Numbered from the stretch's first letter, positions 1-8,908 are shown. The stretch is 64,000 bases of DNA from Candidatus Brocadia sp. WS118 (GCA_007618135.1 PHFX01000148.1:1-64000); one strand, 5' to 3'. A program made the numbers and translations. Notes: a model not told the origin generated them from the letters alone.

Positions 1-1556
1 AGACGTTCGCATCGAAGAATATCCTCTTCGAGTACCGGGTCAGTAACGCGAGCCGACTCAATTGCAATATTACCCAGGAAGCCAATGCCGAACGATCCAG
101 CGGATGGTGAGTAGCTAACGTGGCCATCCATCGACACCGCTCCATCCTCGATTACAAGCTTGGCGAACTGGTTAACATAGGGTTGAAAAGGCCGGAGCGC
201 CACTTTGGAGAGTTGCATGTCTAACTCAGACGCAAGAGAGTCGAATGCTACCTTCCCGGCAACGCGAATTGTTCCTGTCTGATTTAAACCTGCCTGCAAT
301 TCAATATGCGCAGTGCCGGGAGTGCCGATTTGAACATCTTTAAGCTTCATGTTAACCGGCGATACTTCAAGATGCGCAGAAGGTTTTGTGCTACGGTCTT
401 CCATATGAAATGCGTAATCTGCTATCTCAATCTTACCGATCGTGACGTGCCAGGTATCAGATTTTTCTTGTTCCTGAGATTGTGCCTGCTCTGAACCTTC
501 GACCTGTTTTGGCTTGAACATCGTCAGCAGGCTGATACTACCATCCTCATTCCTTATAACGTTGATTTTAGATGAATCACTTTGAATACTGGCAACGGTT
601 AATTGTCTCTTTTCGTAATCAATGTCTGCGCCACTCATAGTAAGACTCGGCAGACTAATAACTTCTTCCTTATCATCCTTCTGCACAACCGTAAGGGACC
701 GAACGTTTATATTTCCACTTTGCACCAGAATGCGCGGCTTTTCACCGGTGCCATCGAATTCGTAATTTCCGCTTATATCCAATTCACCACCCGCTATCTC
801 GAAATTAAGCTGCTCCTGCAGATACGACCACAGGCTTCTTAGTTTAATTCCGGAAAGCTCCAAACTGCCTTTTGAGTACCGTGGAGACACACTGATATTG
901 CCACGATATTTCAGCGCTTCACCCTGGTCTGTGGTAGCTTCGAACTCATACAGGCCTTCGCGATTGGGTTGGGTCGTAAAATTCTTCAGTGAAAAGCTCA
1001 CGGCATTTATCTGCGCCTTGAAAGGAGTTGTCCGGCTATGATCTTCAAAGATAGTTTGACCACGGTCAACAATAAGATGTTGAATCAGAAGCGGAACCAT
1101 GGTTCCTTGTTGCACCGTGCTTTTTTCTTTGTTAACTACCAGAATGTCCTGAAAATTGAATGTTTTATCCTTCAGTATTTTGACGCACACATAGGGAGCT
1201 GTCATGTGAAGCCGGGCAAAGGTGTATGTCCGGCGAAACAGAGAGCTCACCTGGAAATTTACGTAGAGCTCATCAAAACCAATGAATCGATTGCCATCCG
1301 GTTCATGCATCTCAAACTTTCGCATGGTAGTTGACAATGCAAATGGATTTACCTGCAGTTTGCCGAGTTCGACGTGTCTTCCCGTCCGATCTGTAAGTGT
1401 TCTTATCAACCGGGGCTTAATTAACGGCGGCAATAGCAAAAAGCCTATTCCTGCATAAAGGGCAACCAAAATGCAGCCAATGGCCGTTATACGAGCCGGC
1501 CATGACCACGAAGCATAGGTGCGACCGATACGAAAGAAGGACTTGACATGAAACAC
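1..1556 (-). CDS. DUF748 / AsmA-like envelope protein, C-terminus cut off by the window edge
   Basis: The minus-strand frame is open from a GTG at 1556 to the left edge (about 518 codons); the stop lies outside the window. GTG is chosen because AGGAG sits 7 nt upstream, while the nearby ATG at 1549 is in another frame. The N-terminus has a cytoplasmic basic stretch and one membrane helix (about residues 25-45, rich in AIGCILVALYAGIGFLLL), then the segment FDELYVNFQVSSLFRR. That arrangement is typical of DUF748 proteins, which resemble AsmA/TamB-type inner-membrane-anchored periplasmic proteins. The partial end reads ESARVTDPVLEEDILRCERL, also typical of the repeats in this family. AsmA-like proteins are linked to lipid transport and outer-membrane assembly; a specific role here is unknown. 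The gene is divergent from the aldehyde dehydrogenase gene. Confidence 0.82.
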   Translation of the reverse strand, partial: MFHVKSFFRIGRTYASWSWPARITAIGCILVALYAGIGFLLLPPLIKPRLIRTLTDRTGRHVELGKLQVNPFALSTTMRKFEMHEPDGNRFIGFDELYVNFQVSSLFRRTYTFARLHMTAPYVCVKILKDKTFNFQDILVVNKEKSTVQQGTMVPLLIQHLIVDRGQTIFEDHSRTTPFKAQINAVSFSLKNFTTQPNREGLYEFEATTDQGEALKYRGNISVSPRYSKGSLELSGIKLRSLWSYLQEQLNFEIAGGELDISGNYEFDGTGEKPRILVQSGNINVRSLTVVQKDDKEEVISLPSLTMSGADIDYEKRQLTVASIQSDSSKINVIRNEDGSISLLTMFKPKQVEGSEQAQSQEQEKSDTWHVTIGKIEIADYAFHMEDRSTKPSAHLEVSPVNMKLKDVQIGTPGTAHIELQAGLNQTGTIRVAGKVAFDSLASELDMQLSKVALRPFQPYVNQFAKLVIEDGAVSMDGHVSYSPSAGSFGIGFLGNIAIESARVTDPVLEEDILRCER

Positions 1557-1735
1557 GAATTTTCTCCTTATATATTTTGTAATTGTTTCATATTACTCTT
1601 TTTCATTCATATATCAACACATATTTTCATCGGTTATTAGGAAGTAATAAAAGCTTTACTAAATATTTTTCGATACTGAAAGTCGTTTTCAGGATACAAG
1701 AAATACCAGTATTTAGAAATAAGAGTATAAAAATC

Positions 1736-1777
1736 TTGTTTAAAAACCCTAAAAATAAGTATACTTTGAAATATAAT
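1736..1777 (+). promoter_or_regulatory. Possible sigma70-type promoter for the aldehyde dehydrogenase gene
   Basis: In the AT-rich divergent region, TTGTTT (1736-1741) is followed after 18 nt by TATACT (1760-1765); a second -10-like TATAAT lies at 1772-1777. The -35 is poor and the region is AT-rich, so this is only a candidate. Confidence 0.3.
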
Positions 1778-1825
1778 ACCTAAAGAATGAAATTACGAAA
1801 TGGTTTTATGGGAGGGATACAGATC

Positions 1826-3310
1826 ATGGAAGGGAAAAATTATATCAATGGGATATTCGAAGAGGGTTCTTCCGGTGACCAGTTTGAGAGCAGGAATCCT
1901 GCTAACACTGATGAGGTATTGGGAACATTTCCGCTCTCTGCAGGAAAAGATGTGGATAATGCTGTCAGCGCAGCAAAAGTCGCCTATAAGGGATGGAGAT
2001 GTTTGTCGCGTATTAAACGCGGTGAGTATCTGGATGAATTTACCCAGCTCTTAAAAAAAGACCGTGAGGAAATATCCCGGCTGGTTACGAAAGAGTGTGG
2101 GAAGGGGATCGTAGAGGGCAGGGCAGACGTAACGGAAGGTATCCACATGTGCCAGTATGTATTTGGCACGGTGAGGATGCCTCACGGTGATGTGATTGAT
2201 TCGGAGATTCCGGAAAAAGACGCATTTTTGCGCAGGAAACCAAAGGGGGTTATTGCGGCAATTACGCCCTGGAATTTTCCTTTTGCCATCCCCCTGTGGC
2301 TCATCTGTCCTTCAGTCGTGGAAGGGAATACCGTTATTCTCAAGCCTTCCAGAGAAACTGCGTGTACAGCGAATAAGATTGCCGAATATGCACATAAGGC
2401 AGGGTTTCCTCCGGGTGTTATTAACGTGGTACATGGAGGATGCGGCGATTTACTGGTGAAACATCCAGATGTTCACGTTGTGTTGTTTGTTGGTTCGAAT
2501 GATGTGGGTACAGGGATAAAGCAGATTGTTGTCGGATTTCACGACAAGATGTGCGCCTGTGAAATGGGAGGGAAAAATGCCATAATCATTCTTGATGATG
2601 CCAACCTGGATATTGCGGTGAATGCTGCCATTATCAGCGCATTTAAGACATCGGGGCAGAGATGTACCTCTGCAAGCAGGCTTATAGTGCATGAAAAAGT
2701 GTTAAATGCTCTTGAGAAGAAGTTTATAGAACTTACGAAAAGAATAAAGATTGGCAATCCTTTGGATGAAACCGTATTTATGGGGCCGGTGATTAATCAG
2801 GCGGCAGCGGAAAAGATTGCACGATACAATGATTTGGCACGAAAAGAAGGGGCAGAGGTGCTGTGCGATGGGGGGATTCTTGATAGTGAGCCGTATAAAA
2901 AGGGGTACTTCATGTCTCCCTTTGTGTATCGTATGCAAAATAATCCGAGGAGCCGGGTACTCCGTGAGGAGGTGTTCGGGCCACATGTTGCAATAATTCC
3001 TGTAAAAAATCTTGACGAGGCTATCGAGGTGCATAATGACACCGATTATGGACTTTCCTGCTCAGTAATTACTGAGGATTATAGGAAGGCAAAGAAGATA
3101 CGTGATGAATGTGAATATGGCCTTGGCTATGTAAACCTGCCAACGATTGGGGCCGAGGTGCATTTACCATTCGGTGGAGTAAAAAAGAGCGGAACCGGCT
3201 TGCCATCGGCAAGTACGCTGATCGATGTAGTTACGCACCGTACGGCATGGACGATGAATTATGCAAAGGAAATCAAGATGGCTCAGGGATTGACCGTAAA
3301 GTTATCGTAG
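1826..3310 (+). CDS. NAD(P)-dependent aldehyde dehydrogenase (ALDH superfamily)
   Basis: A 494-residue enzyme of normal ALDH length that oxidises an aldehyde to the acid with NAD(P)+. Visible family motifs: the Asn of ITPWNFPF, the cofactor-binding Lys of ILKPSRETA, the general-base Glu of CEMGGKN and the nucleophilic Cys of GQRCTSASR. The C-terminal LPFGGVKKSGTG is also standard. Start ATG 1826 is preferred over the ATG at 1787 because GGAGGG (1811-1816) lies 9 nt upstream. The Rossmann loop reads FVGSNDVGTG instead of the common FTGSxxVGR, a small deviation. Substrate cannot be told from sequence; the gene stands alone, with a terminator-like hairpin about 100 bp downstream. Confidence 0.9.
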   Translation: MEGKNYINGIFEEGSSGDQFESRNPANTDEVLGTFPLSAGKDVDNAVSAAKVAYKGWRCLSRIKRGEYLDEFTQLLKKDREEISRLVTKECGKGIVEGRADVTEGIHMCQYVFGTVRMPHGDVIDSEIPEKDAFLRRKPKGVIAAITPWNFPFAIPLWLICPSVVEGNTVILKPSRETACTANKIAEYAHKAGFPPGVINVVHGGCGDLLVKHPDVHVVLFVGSNDVGTGIKQIVVGFHDKMCACEMGGKNAIIILDDANLDIAVNAAIISAFKTSGQRCTSASRLIVHEKVLNALEKKFIELTKRIKIGNPLDETVFMGPVINQAAAEKIARYNDLARKEGAEVLCDGGILDSEPYKKGYFMSPFVYRMQNNPRSRVLREEVFGPHVAIIPVKNLDEAIEVHNDTDYGLSCSVITEDYRKAKKIRDECEYGLGYVNLPTIGAEVHLPFGGVKKSGTGLPSASTLIDVVTHRTAWTMNYAKEIKMAQGLTVKLS

Positions 3311-3406
3311 ACTCTGATAGCAACTGATGCCTATAAATTCCAAAAAAAGTCAGGCTTTTTCATCTCAAAAGAAAAGGCGTATTTTATCAATGCCGAGGTT
3401 CATCCG

Positions 3407-3443
3407 GTCTGAACACTGAATGATATCTTCAGACTATTTTTTC
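3407..3443 (+). terminator. Rho-independent terminator candidate after the aldehyde dehydrogenase gene
   Basis: GTCTGAA (3407-3413) pairs with TTCAGAC (3428-3434) across a 14-nt loop, followed directly by TATTTTTTC. It lies between the ALDH gene and the next plus-strand gene. The stem is short and not very GC-rich. Confidence 0.5.
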
Positions 3444-3507
3444 ATTTTGCATCGTGGCTGGATAAACGTATTTGCCCTGGTACCAAACCGTTATTACATG
3501 ATTGCCT

Positions 3508-4074
3508 ATGCCCTTATCCGTTAACTATAGCGGTGTAAAAAAAATCTCGCGGGAATGGCGATGGGGGATCGTTATTATGTACACTGCGGCAATCTATGCC
3601 TTTTTGCCTTTTGGGCCAGCGTTTTGGAGATATGTATTAGGTCATTGGGGAAGCGAGTTGAATTATTTAGGCGTATTTCTTGCATGCCTGGTAGGGATTT
3701 ATTTTTTGGTCTATTTACTATTCCAAAAACAGGAGAAAAACATTCCTGTCTATATCGCCTATTTTTTTATATCCCTGGCGTGTCTGGCATTGCTGAAATA
3801 TATGTGTGTATGTGGAGCAGAAAGGTTTCACTTGCTTATGTATGGAGTGTTAAGCTGCATGGTGTTTTGGTCGTTAAAACTTGATATAAAAAGCAAACGA
3901 ATATATCTCTACACGACCCTTTTGGTGTTTTTGTTGGGTGCAATTGATGAGCTTATTCAGGGTATTCTACCAATGCGGGTTTTTGATGTAAGAGACATCT
4001 TTATGAACTGGCTTTCCAGCGGTATGGGTGAATTGTTTATTGCGTTTGTATTAAGGCCAAATGTAACCGTTTAG
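3508..4074 (+). CDS. VanZ-like family membrane protein
   Basis: About 188 residues with four to five hydrophobic segments (for example IVIMYTAAIYAFL, YLGVFLACLVGIYFLVYLL, YLYTTLLVFLLGAIDEL). The C-terminal part has the conserved VanZ pattern: DELIQ, then LPMRVFDVRD, then N followed by SSGMGELF. VanZ proteins confer teicoplanin tolerance in some Gram-positives, but most homologues are of unknown function, so a resistance role should not be assumed. No clear Shine-Dalgarno precedes ATG 3508; a TTG at 3502 or an ATG at 3577 with GGGGG upstream are alternatives. A sulfatase-fold gene follows 40 bp downstream on the same strand. Confidence 0.72.
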   Translation: MPLSVNYSGVKKISREWRWGIVIMYTAAIYAFLPFGPAFWRYVLGHWGSELNYLGVFLACLVGIYFLVYLLFQKQEKNIPVYIAYFFISLACLALLKYMCVCGAERFHLLMYGVLSCMVFWSLKLDIKSKRIYLYTTLLVFLLGAIDELIQGILPMRVFDVRDIFMNWLSSGMGELFIAFVLRPNVTV

Positions 4075-4114
4075 CCTATCGGGATAGCAGGCCAATAAAT
4101 ATGGAAAATAGCAC

Positions 4115-5470
4115 ATGGTAAAAGGGTGTGTGGTTGTACATCGTTCCATAATCACGGTAGTATGCTGCATGCTGCTGCTCTTTTCTTTAAAAAATAAATC
4201 TGAATCTGCTCACGATCTCCCGAATATACTCCTTTTGACAATCGATGCCTGTCGTCCTGACCATTTTGGTTGCTACGGGTATACCCACAATACTACTCCA
4301 CATATTGATAAACTTGCAAAGGAAGGAGTACTCTTTACTCACGCTTTTAGTCAGTCGGCGTGGACTACCCCCGGTATCTTGTCGATATTTACCTCTCTTT
4401 ATCCTCCTGTTCATGATGTAGATGCAAAGGATAAGACCCTGAGAAATGGTATATTGACCTTGCCCATGGTTTTAAAAAGAAGTGGATACAGAGTGCCTGT
4501 GTTACCAAGATTTGTAGATATTCCTAATTACTGGCATCTGTGTTTTGATATGGTTGACCATGAGCAATTTCAAGATGAAGAAGGGGAAGATTTGCTGAAA
4601 TTGTTGGAATCCTATAAAAGGGAAAGGTTTTTTATTTGGTACCACTATCATGGACTCCATTTACCATATAATCCTCCCAGTCCTTACGATAAAATATTTC
4701 AGGAAAATAGGGAAAATAACACATCAGGAGAATCCGAGACGGTTTCAACAATAAAAAAGAAGAGTGTCATTAAATATGGTTCCGTAAATTTTAATGACGG
4801 AGATAAAAAGACCATAACTGCACTTTATGACGGGCAATTACGGCAATTGGATGACTATGTAGGGCGACTTATAGGAGAGATGAGGGCGTTTGGCATAGTG
4901 GAGAATACCTTACTTATTGTGACTTCAGATCACGGAGAAGAATTGTTTGAACATGGTTTTATTGGACACGCATCCACATCATTGAAAGCAAAATTATATG
5001 ATGAAATCATTCGTATACCGTTGATAATCTGGTATCCCAGAAAACTAAAACCCAGGGTTGTAGCGGAAATGGTTCGTCAAATCGATATTATGCCAACAAT
5101 TCTTGATTTACTTGATCTGCATATTCCTGAAGGATTGCAAGGGAATTCTTTGCTTCCGCTCATGAGAGATAAAGCATTCGATACATCACGATCAGTACCT
5201 GAATGTTTTAGACAGAGAGCAGTTTTTTGTGAAACGATTCTCGGAGGGTATCAAAGTACGAAAGAGATGGAGAAAATTAGACTCAGATGCGTAAGAACAG
5301 AAAGATGGAAATTAATTTATACGTCAGGATTAAATGGGGATGCCTATGAATTATATGATCTAAGGAAAGACCCTAAGGAAATAAACAACATCGTGGACGA
5401 ACATCCTGATATGGTGAAAGAGTTAAAAAAAGACCTCTTTCAGTGGATTACACAAACAACTCCAAAATGA
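4115..5470 (+). CDS. Secreted sulfatase-fold (alkaline phosphatase superfamily) protein with Thr at the nucleophile site
   Basis: A 451-residue protein with an N-terminal hydrophobic segment (residues about 11-25), probably a signal peptide or anchor. The metal-binding start LLTIDACRPDHFGCYG and the later SDHGEELFEHG and GHAS segments are those of the sulfatase/phosphoesterase fold. In ordinary type I sulfatases the formylglycine site is C/S-x-P-x-R; here the aligned stretch SAWTTPGILSIFTS has Thr84 at that place and Ile88 instead of the Arg. It is therefore unlikely to be matured to a formylglycine sulfatase, and more probably a phosphotransferase, phosphodiesterase or alkoxide-type hydrolase. 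Start ATG 4115; a GTG at 4130 with AAAGGG upstream is an alternative. Confidence 0.75.
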   Translation: MVKGCVVVHRSIITVVCCMLLLFSLKNKSESAHDLPNILLLTIDACRPDHFGCYGYTHNTTPHIDKLAKEGVLFTHAFSQSAWTTPGILSIFTSLYPPVHDVDAKDKTLRNGILTLPMVLKRSGYRVPVLPRFVDIPNYWHLCFDMVDHEQFQDEEGEDLLKLLESYKRERFFIWYHYHGLHLPYNPPSPYDKIFQENRENNTSGESETVSTIKKKSVIKYGSVNFNDGDKKTITALYDGQLRQLDDYVGRLIGEMRAFGIVENTLLIVTSDHGEELFEHGFIGHASTSLKAKLYDEIIRIPLIIWYPRKLKPRVVAEMVRQIDIMPTILDLLDLHIPEGLQGNSLLPLMRDKAFDTSRSVPECFRQRAVFCETILGGYQSTKEMEKIRLRCVRTERWKLIYTSGLNGDAYELYDLRKDPKEINNIVDEHPDMVKELKKDLFQWITQTTPK

Positions 5471-5563
5471 ACTTCATCGCAAAGAAGGAGGATATGAGCA
5501 TATAAAGTACTGAACAGAAAAAACAGCATATTTGCATAGAGAGTAAAGATTACAGGTTGTATC

Positions 5564-6268
5564 TCACATTTCACCCCGATAATAATTGGTCTCTAACTGC
5601 CTTGCTTTCGGAAATTCCAAGAATTCTTGTTTATATGTTCTCTGCTTTTCAAACATGAAAAATATTCCCCATGCCATGGTCGGAAAGAGAACGGCCAAAG
5701 ATTTTGCAACGGCAGGCGGGAAAGGATAAAAATTGCTTCCGCCAAAAGCTTTTAGTTTATAGCCGCCGGGGAAACAACTCTCAAGAAATTCTACCATATC
5801 TTCCCTGGTAAATCCTCTTATATGAGCTGATGCGGTTTTTATAGAACTCGGTTGTTTACCAAGTACCAGTAATATTCTATTGTGCAGCGATGCCAGGTTT
5901 GGCACACCAACAATAACTTTACCGCCAATCCGTAAAACTCTCGTAACTTCATGGAATATCCAGAATATCTCTTTTGAATGCTCCAGAACTTGGTTGGCGA
6001 TAATGATATCTACTGAAGCATCACAAAAAGGAAAGGTATCTCTCTCAATATTGATAGAATGAACAGTAACATTTTTTTGTGTTAATTTGTATACGTTTGC
6101 TGGAGAGACTTCAATTGCATGAAGGACAGAATTTTGATTGATCATGCTTGCAATCATTAAATCGTCTCCGCATCCAGCTCCAATATCAAGAACTGTTTGA
6201 TATTGACCGACTGATGCCAGAAAATTTTTAATGAGGTGTCGGCCATAGTTTAATAAACGGTCAATCAT
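5564..6268 (-). CDS. Class I SAM-dependent methyltransferase
   Basis: A 234-residue protein with the SAM-binding motif I VLDIGAGCGDD near residues 26-36, an acidic strand end (LHAIEVSP), and the motif IIIANQVLEHSKEIF followed by EVTRVLRIGGKVIVGVP, as in the Methyltransf_11/UbiE-type group. The substrate is not indicated; such genes often modify lipids, quinones or glycans. The start at 6268 is supported by AGGAAAG a few nt upstream. It is convergent with the sulfatase-fold gene, and the next minus-strand gene (6375-6827) lies about 100 bp upstream. Confidence 0.8.
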   Translation of the reverse strand: MIDRLLNYGRHLIKNFLASVGQYQTVLDIGAGCGDDLMIASMINQNSVLHAIEVSPANVYKLTQKNVTVHSINIERDTFPFCDASVDIIIANQVLEHSKEIFWIFHEVTRVLRIGGKVIVGVPNLASLHNRILLVLGKQPSSIKTASAHIRGFTREDMVEFLESCFPGGYKLKAFGGSNFYPFPPAVAKSLAVLFPTMAWGIFFMFEKQRTYKQEFLEFPKARQLETNYYRGEM

Positions 6269-6374
6269 AGACTTTCCTGTTGTTATTTTGCCGATGTAGT
6301 TTCAACCGAAAAAATATCAACAATAGGTTGTTGAATTACCTGAGGAAATATTTGTTGAATACCACAAAACATTT

Positions 6375-6827
6375 TTATTTCCTAACCGTAACCCTTACAA
6401 TTTGTTTTGCCCCGTTTTTCTTGTAGTATAGGATTTCTACTTTCAAATCGCTGACAAAAGCAGCCAAGAGGGTATCAAACATTGCCTTACTCGTTCCGTG
6501 ACCGTAGGAGTCAGAAAATACCAAACTAAATCCATATATATCGCTGTCATCCTTGAGTTTGACCAGAATTTCGGCATTGAGATACTCCTCAGTACCAGGA
6601 CGGCCATACCCTATGCCAGTCGCCTGGCTTGTTAAATATTCAATCCTGCTAAAAGATGTTTTTAATATATCCTCAGTATCAGGGCGGTGATCTATGTCAA
6701 TCGATGAACTGGGTGCGTACTGAATGTTTTTGATTGAGGTTCTTGCACTATCAGCATGAGTATTTTCAGCCTCTGGCCAAATGATTACGAGTAAAGACAA
6801 TGCGATAATAAAAAACTGTTTTAACAT
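6375..6827 (-). CDS. Secreted protein of unknown function
   Basis: A 150-residue protein with a clear signal peptide (MLKQFFIIALSLLVIIWPEA, cleavage probably near NTHA-DSA). The mature part is polar and contains GYGRPGTEEYLNAEILVKLKD and a C-terminal strand ending in IVRVTVRK. I recognise no domain. GAGAGAGG lies about 8 nt before the start. It begins 15 bp after the stop of the Lon-like gene (6843-7769), so the two are probably co-transcribed. Confidence 0.6.
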   Translation of the reverse strand: MLKQFFIIALSLLVIIWPEAENTHADSARTSIKNIQYAPSSSIDIDHRPDTEDILKTSFSRIEYLTSQATGIGYGRPGTEEYLNAEILVKLKDDSDIYGFSLVFSDSYGHGTSKAMFDTLLAAFVSDLKVEILYYKKNGAKQIVRVTVRK

Positions 6828-6842
6828 TTATGCATCCTCTCT

Positions 6843-7769
6843 CTATGTAAAAGTATTCTTTTTTAGTACAATATCTACCGCTTGTTCGAAGTTATCAACC
6901 TCAATTATTCTAACATAGTTAGGGATAAAAATGCTTATTGAAGAGCCCTTGGCAATGATGATTTCGTTTATGAAATGTAATTCCCTTAAAACGACTTCTA
7001 TTTTACCATCAAGAGATTCTGAAGGAATCGTTCTTCCTTCTTCATTTAATCTGCCAGTTACTGCAATATTTTCAGGGATAGGTTGCTTCATAAGCAGGGC
7101 ATAATAACAGAGGGTTGCCGGAAGTCCCGCGTTTTGTAAGTTGCGGCCGGAAACTATCTTTGTCACGCCTTCTTCAAAACGGTATTTTATATGAGTTATT
7201 ATGGGTAGGGTTATATTATGGATGTGCTTAGATTGAATAAATTGGTTTACCAGCATATTGCTGGGTAAAGAAATATTTTCAGGTAATATAGCTGTGGTAT
7301 CTTGTAATGAAGTTGCATCTTCTAGGAATTCACACCTCAGACAGGTAGAAAAACTTATCATGGAATTGTAGGTAAGAAGTGTCCTAACCTCACCTATTTT
7401 TGGTTTAGGTTTATATGACGGATTCGCAAGCTTATCATCAAGGAGGATATCCAGGAGGCTGTCTTCCCAAATCCTCCTTTCAGGTAACGGTGCCTCGTTG
7501 ATGTAACTCGTGATACGATCCCTGAGTTCCGTCCGTTTTTCAGGATTTAGATAGCCGGGGATTTTATTGAGGGCATATTGGATTACAGTTAATATGTCTG
7601 ATATGGTTGTACCACTTAAACCAAAATCATCCTTTTCCAATTCAGAACATACAAATTCATTGGGACAAATCTTGCAGTATTCGAGCCCCTTATCACATTT
7701 TTGGAGAATATCGTCTAGGTACTTTATGTAGTTCCCAATTTCCAGATGTTGCTTTGGGCTGAAGTTCAT
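6843..7769 (-). CDS. Cys-rich protein with a degenerate Lon-protease-like C-terminal domain
   Basis: 308 residues. The N-terminal part has a possible metal-binding set C25-x6-C32-x2-C35-x5-C41, and a second pair C143-x2-C146. From about residue 195 the sequence follows the Lon proteolytic domain: the helix AGLPATLCYYALL, the strand IAVTGRLNEEGRTIP, LDGKIEVV, a IIIAKGS-like strand and a final VDNFEQAVDIVL helix. Lon uses a Ser-Lys dyad. Lys256 (LDGK) sits at the catalytic Lys, but the Ser of the usual GPSAG is Asn213 (LQNAG), so proteolysis is unlikely. No ATPase domain is present. The assignment is by eye and should be tested by structure prediction. Probably co-transcribed with the secreted protein at 6375-6827. 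Confidence 0.6.
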   Translation of the reverse strand: MNFSPKQHLEIGNYIKYLDDILQKCDKGLEYCKICPNEFVCSELEKDDFGLSGTTISDILTVIQYALNKIPGYLNPEKRTELRDRITSYINEAPLPERRIWEDSLLDILLDDKLANPSYKPKPKIGEVRTLLTYNSMISFSTCLRCEFLEDATSLQDTTAILPENISLPSNMLVNQFIQSKHIHNITLPIITHIKYRFEEGVTKIVSGRNLQNAGLPATLCYYALLMKQPIPENIAVTGRLNEEGRTIPSESLDGKIEVVLRELHFINEIIIAKGSSISIFIPNYVRIIEVDNFEQAVDIVLKKNTFT

Positions 7770-7878
7770 AGGAATTTTCTAAATTACTCAAGTAAAAGGC
7801 CGATAATATTATTGTTTTTACCAATAAGTGAGGAAGTTAAAATTGTCATACATGTCTCAATTTTAGGGTAAAAATTTA

Positions 7879-8085
7879 ATGAAGAATAGAAAAATTGTAA
7901 AATCAGAAGACAATTACCAAATAAATAATTTTACCAAAAAAGAATGCGAAGTATTAAATAACCGATATTTTGAATTTCAAGTGCTTTGTGCTTTAAGAAA
8001 AAACTTAAGAAACGTTGTAGAATTGGCTCAGCAAGATAGCATATTATATGCTCGCAATACTATTTATGCCCGTAAAGGGATGTAG
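7879..8085 (+). CDS. Small hypothetical protein, doubtful
   Basis: A 68-codon frame starting with MKNRKIVKSEDN, with AGGGT about 10 nt upstream. The composition (Lys/Asn-rich, few low-complexity stretches) is compatible with a real gene, but there is no recognisable domain. It lies in a gene-poor stretch (7770-8325) between the Lon-like gene and a cluster of small Cys-containing genes, where nothing else convincing was found. Confidence 0.28.
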   Translation: MKNRKIVKSEDNYQINNFTKKECEVLNNRYFEFQVLCALRKNLRNVVELAQQDSILYARNTIYARKGM

Positions 8086-8325
8086 TTTGCTTCGTTAATT
8101 CAACGGCCTTTTCAGAGAAATAATCTGCAGGCAATTTCGCTATGAGCAACTCATCTGTTATGAGTCGGCATATTGATGCGTATATCCTAGACTTCGGAAA
8201 TGGGTTTCAAGAATTTAAAAATTGGATAAAATATATGAATTATAGCCTGTTTCTGGAACATACTCATTCAAATGAATATTACAGAAGCAAACAATTATAT
8301 ATTAATCAGAAGGAGCTGAGCTGTC

Positions 8326-8487
8326 ATGAAAAAACACTTTAAGGGTGATTGCACGCATTGTAATGAATATCCCCATGAGTGTGATGAATGTTGCAGTGAG
8401 GTAAAGGCATCGGTAAATTTGAAATCCCGCTATCGTAATAAAAAGCGCGATTTTAAAAATGATAACGCAATAGTATACAACAATTAA
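8326..8487 (+). CDS. Small Cys-rich protein, 53 residues
   Basis: ATG 8326 to TAA 8487 encodes 53 residues and has an AAGGAG Shine-Dalgarno (8310-8315) 10 nt upstream, better than most genes nearby. The N-terminal half holds five Cys in the order C-x2-C-x6-C-x2-C-C (DCTHCNEYPHECDECC), which could bind a metal; the C-terminal half is basic (SRYRNKKRD) and may bind nucleic acid. I do not recognise the family. A further small zinc-ribbon protein is encoded 175 bp downstream on the same strand. Confidence 0.5.
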   Translation: MKKHFKGDCTHCNEYPHECDECCSEVKASVNLKSRYRNKKRDFKNDNAIVYNN

Positions 8488-8662
8488 ATTGTTGTGTGCA
8501 AGGGTAATCCCAACATATAGAAAGACCCTCTGATGCCACGTATGGAGCAGGGCGTATCACCCTCATTGTTTATTTAGTGAATATCAACTTACTCATAAGT
8601 TATCATAAAGTGTGGTAAGAATCTTAATAACTATGCATCCCGTGAAGAAAGGAATACAGTAT

Positions 8663-8908
8663 ATGGTTATTAACGAAAATACTATACAGAATGAGTTTGT
8701 CTGTCCTCATTGTAAGGGTTATGCGTTTATATTTATTGGCCTACAAAAACAAAAGGGGTTATTCGAAAATCATGAATTGTGGTGCTGCAAGAGTTGCCAT
8801 AGCACCTTTGCAAGAGAAACGATAGATGTAAAAAATTCAATGGAAAATGAGACTTTTAATAAACGAGCATTTCAGTATTACTGCAAAAGCAGATTTGCTA
8901 ACGGATGA
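8663..8908 (+). CDS. Small zinc-ribbon protein
   Basis: 81 residues starting MVINENTIQNEF; the ATG at 8663 is chosen because AAAGGA lies about 9 nt upstream. Two CxxC knuckles (CPHC near residue 14 and CKSC near residue 45, after WC) flank a short beta-rich stretch, the layout of a zinc ribbon. Function unknown; a nucleic-acid or protein-binding role is possible. The stop TGA overlaps the ATG of the downstream hydrolase (ATGA, 8905-8908), so the two genes are translationally coupled. Confidence 0.6.
   Translation: MVINENTIQNEFVCPHCKGYAFIFIGLQKQKGLFENHELWCCKSCHSTFARETIDVKNSMENETFNKRAFQYYCKSRFANG

Noticed and set aside
3508-4074. Glycopeptide-resistance gene vanZ
   Set aside because: Only the VanZ-like fold is seen, with no van regulatory or ligase genes; most homologues are of unknown function.
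8142-8342. 66-codon plus-strand frame
   Set aside because: Weak ribosome-binding site, no domain, and it overlaps the better-supported 53-residue gene at 8326-8487.
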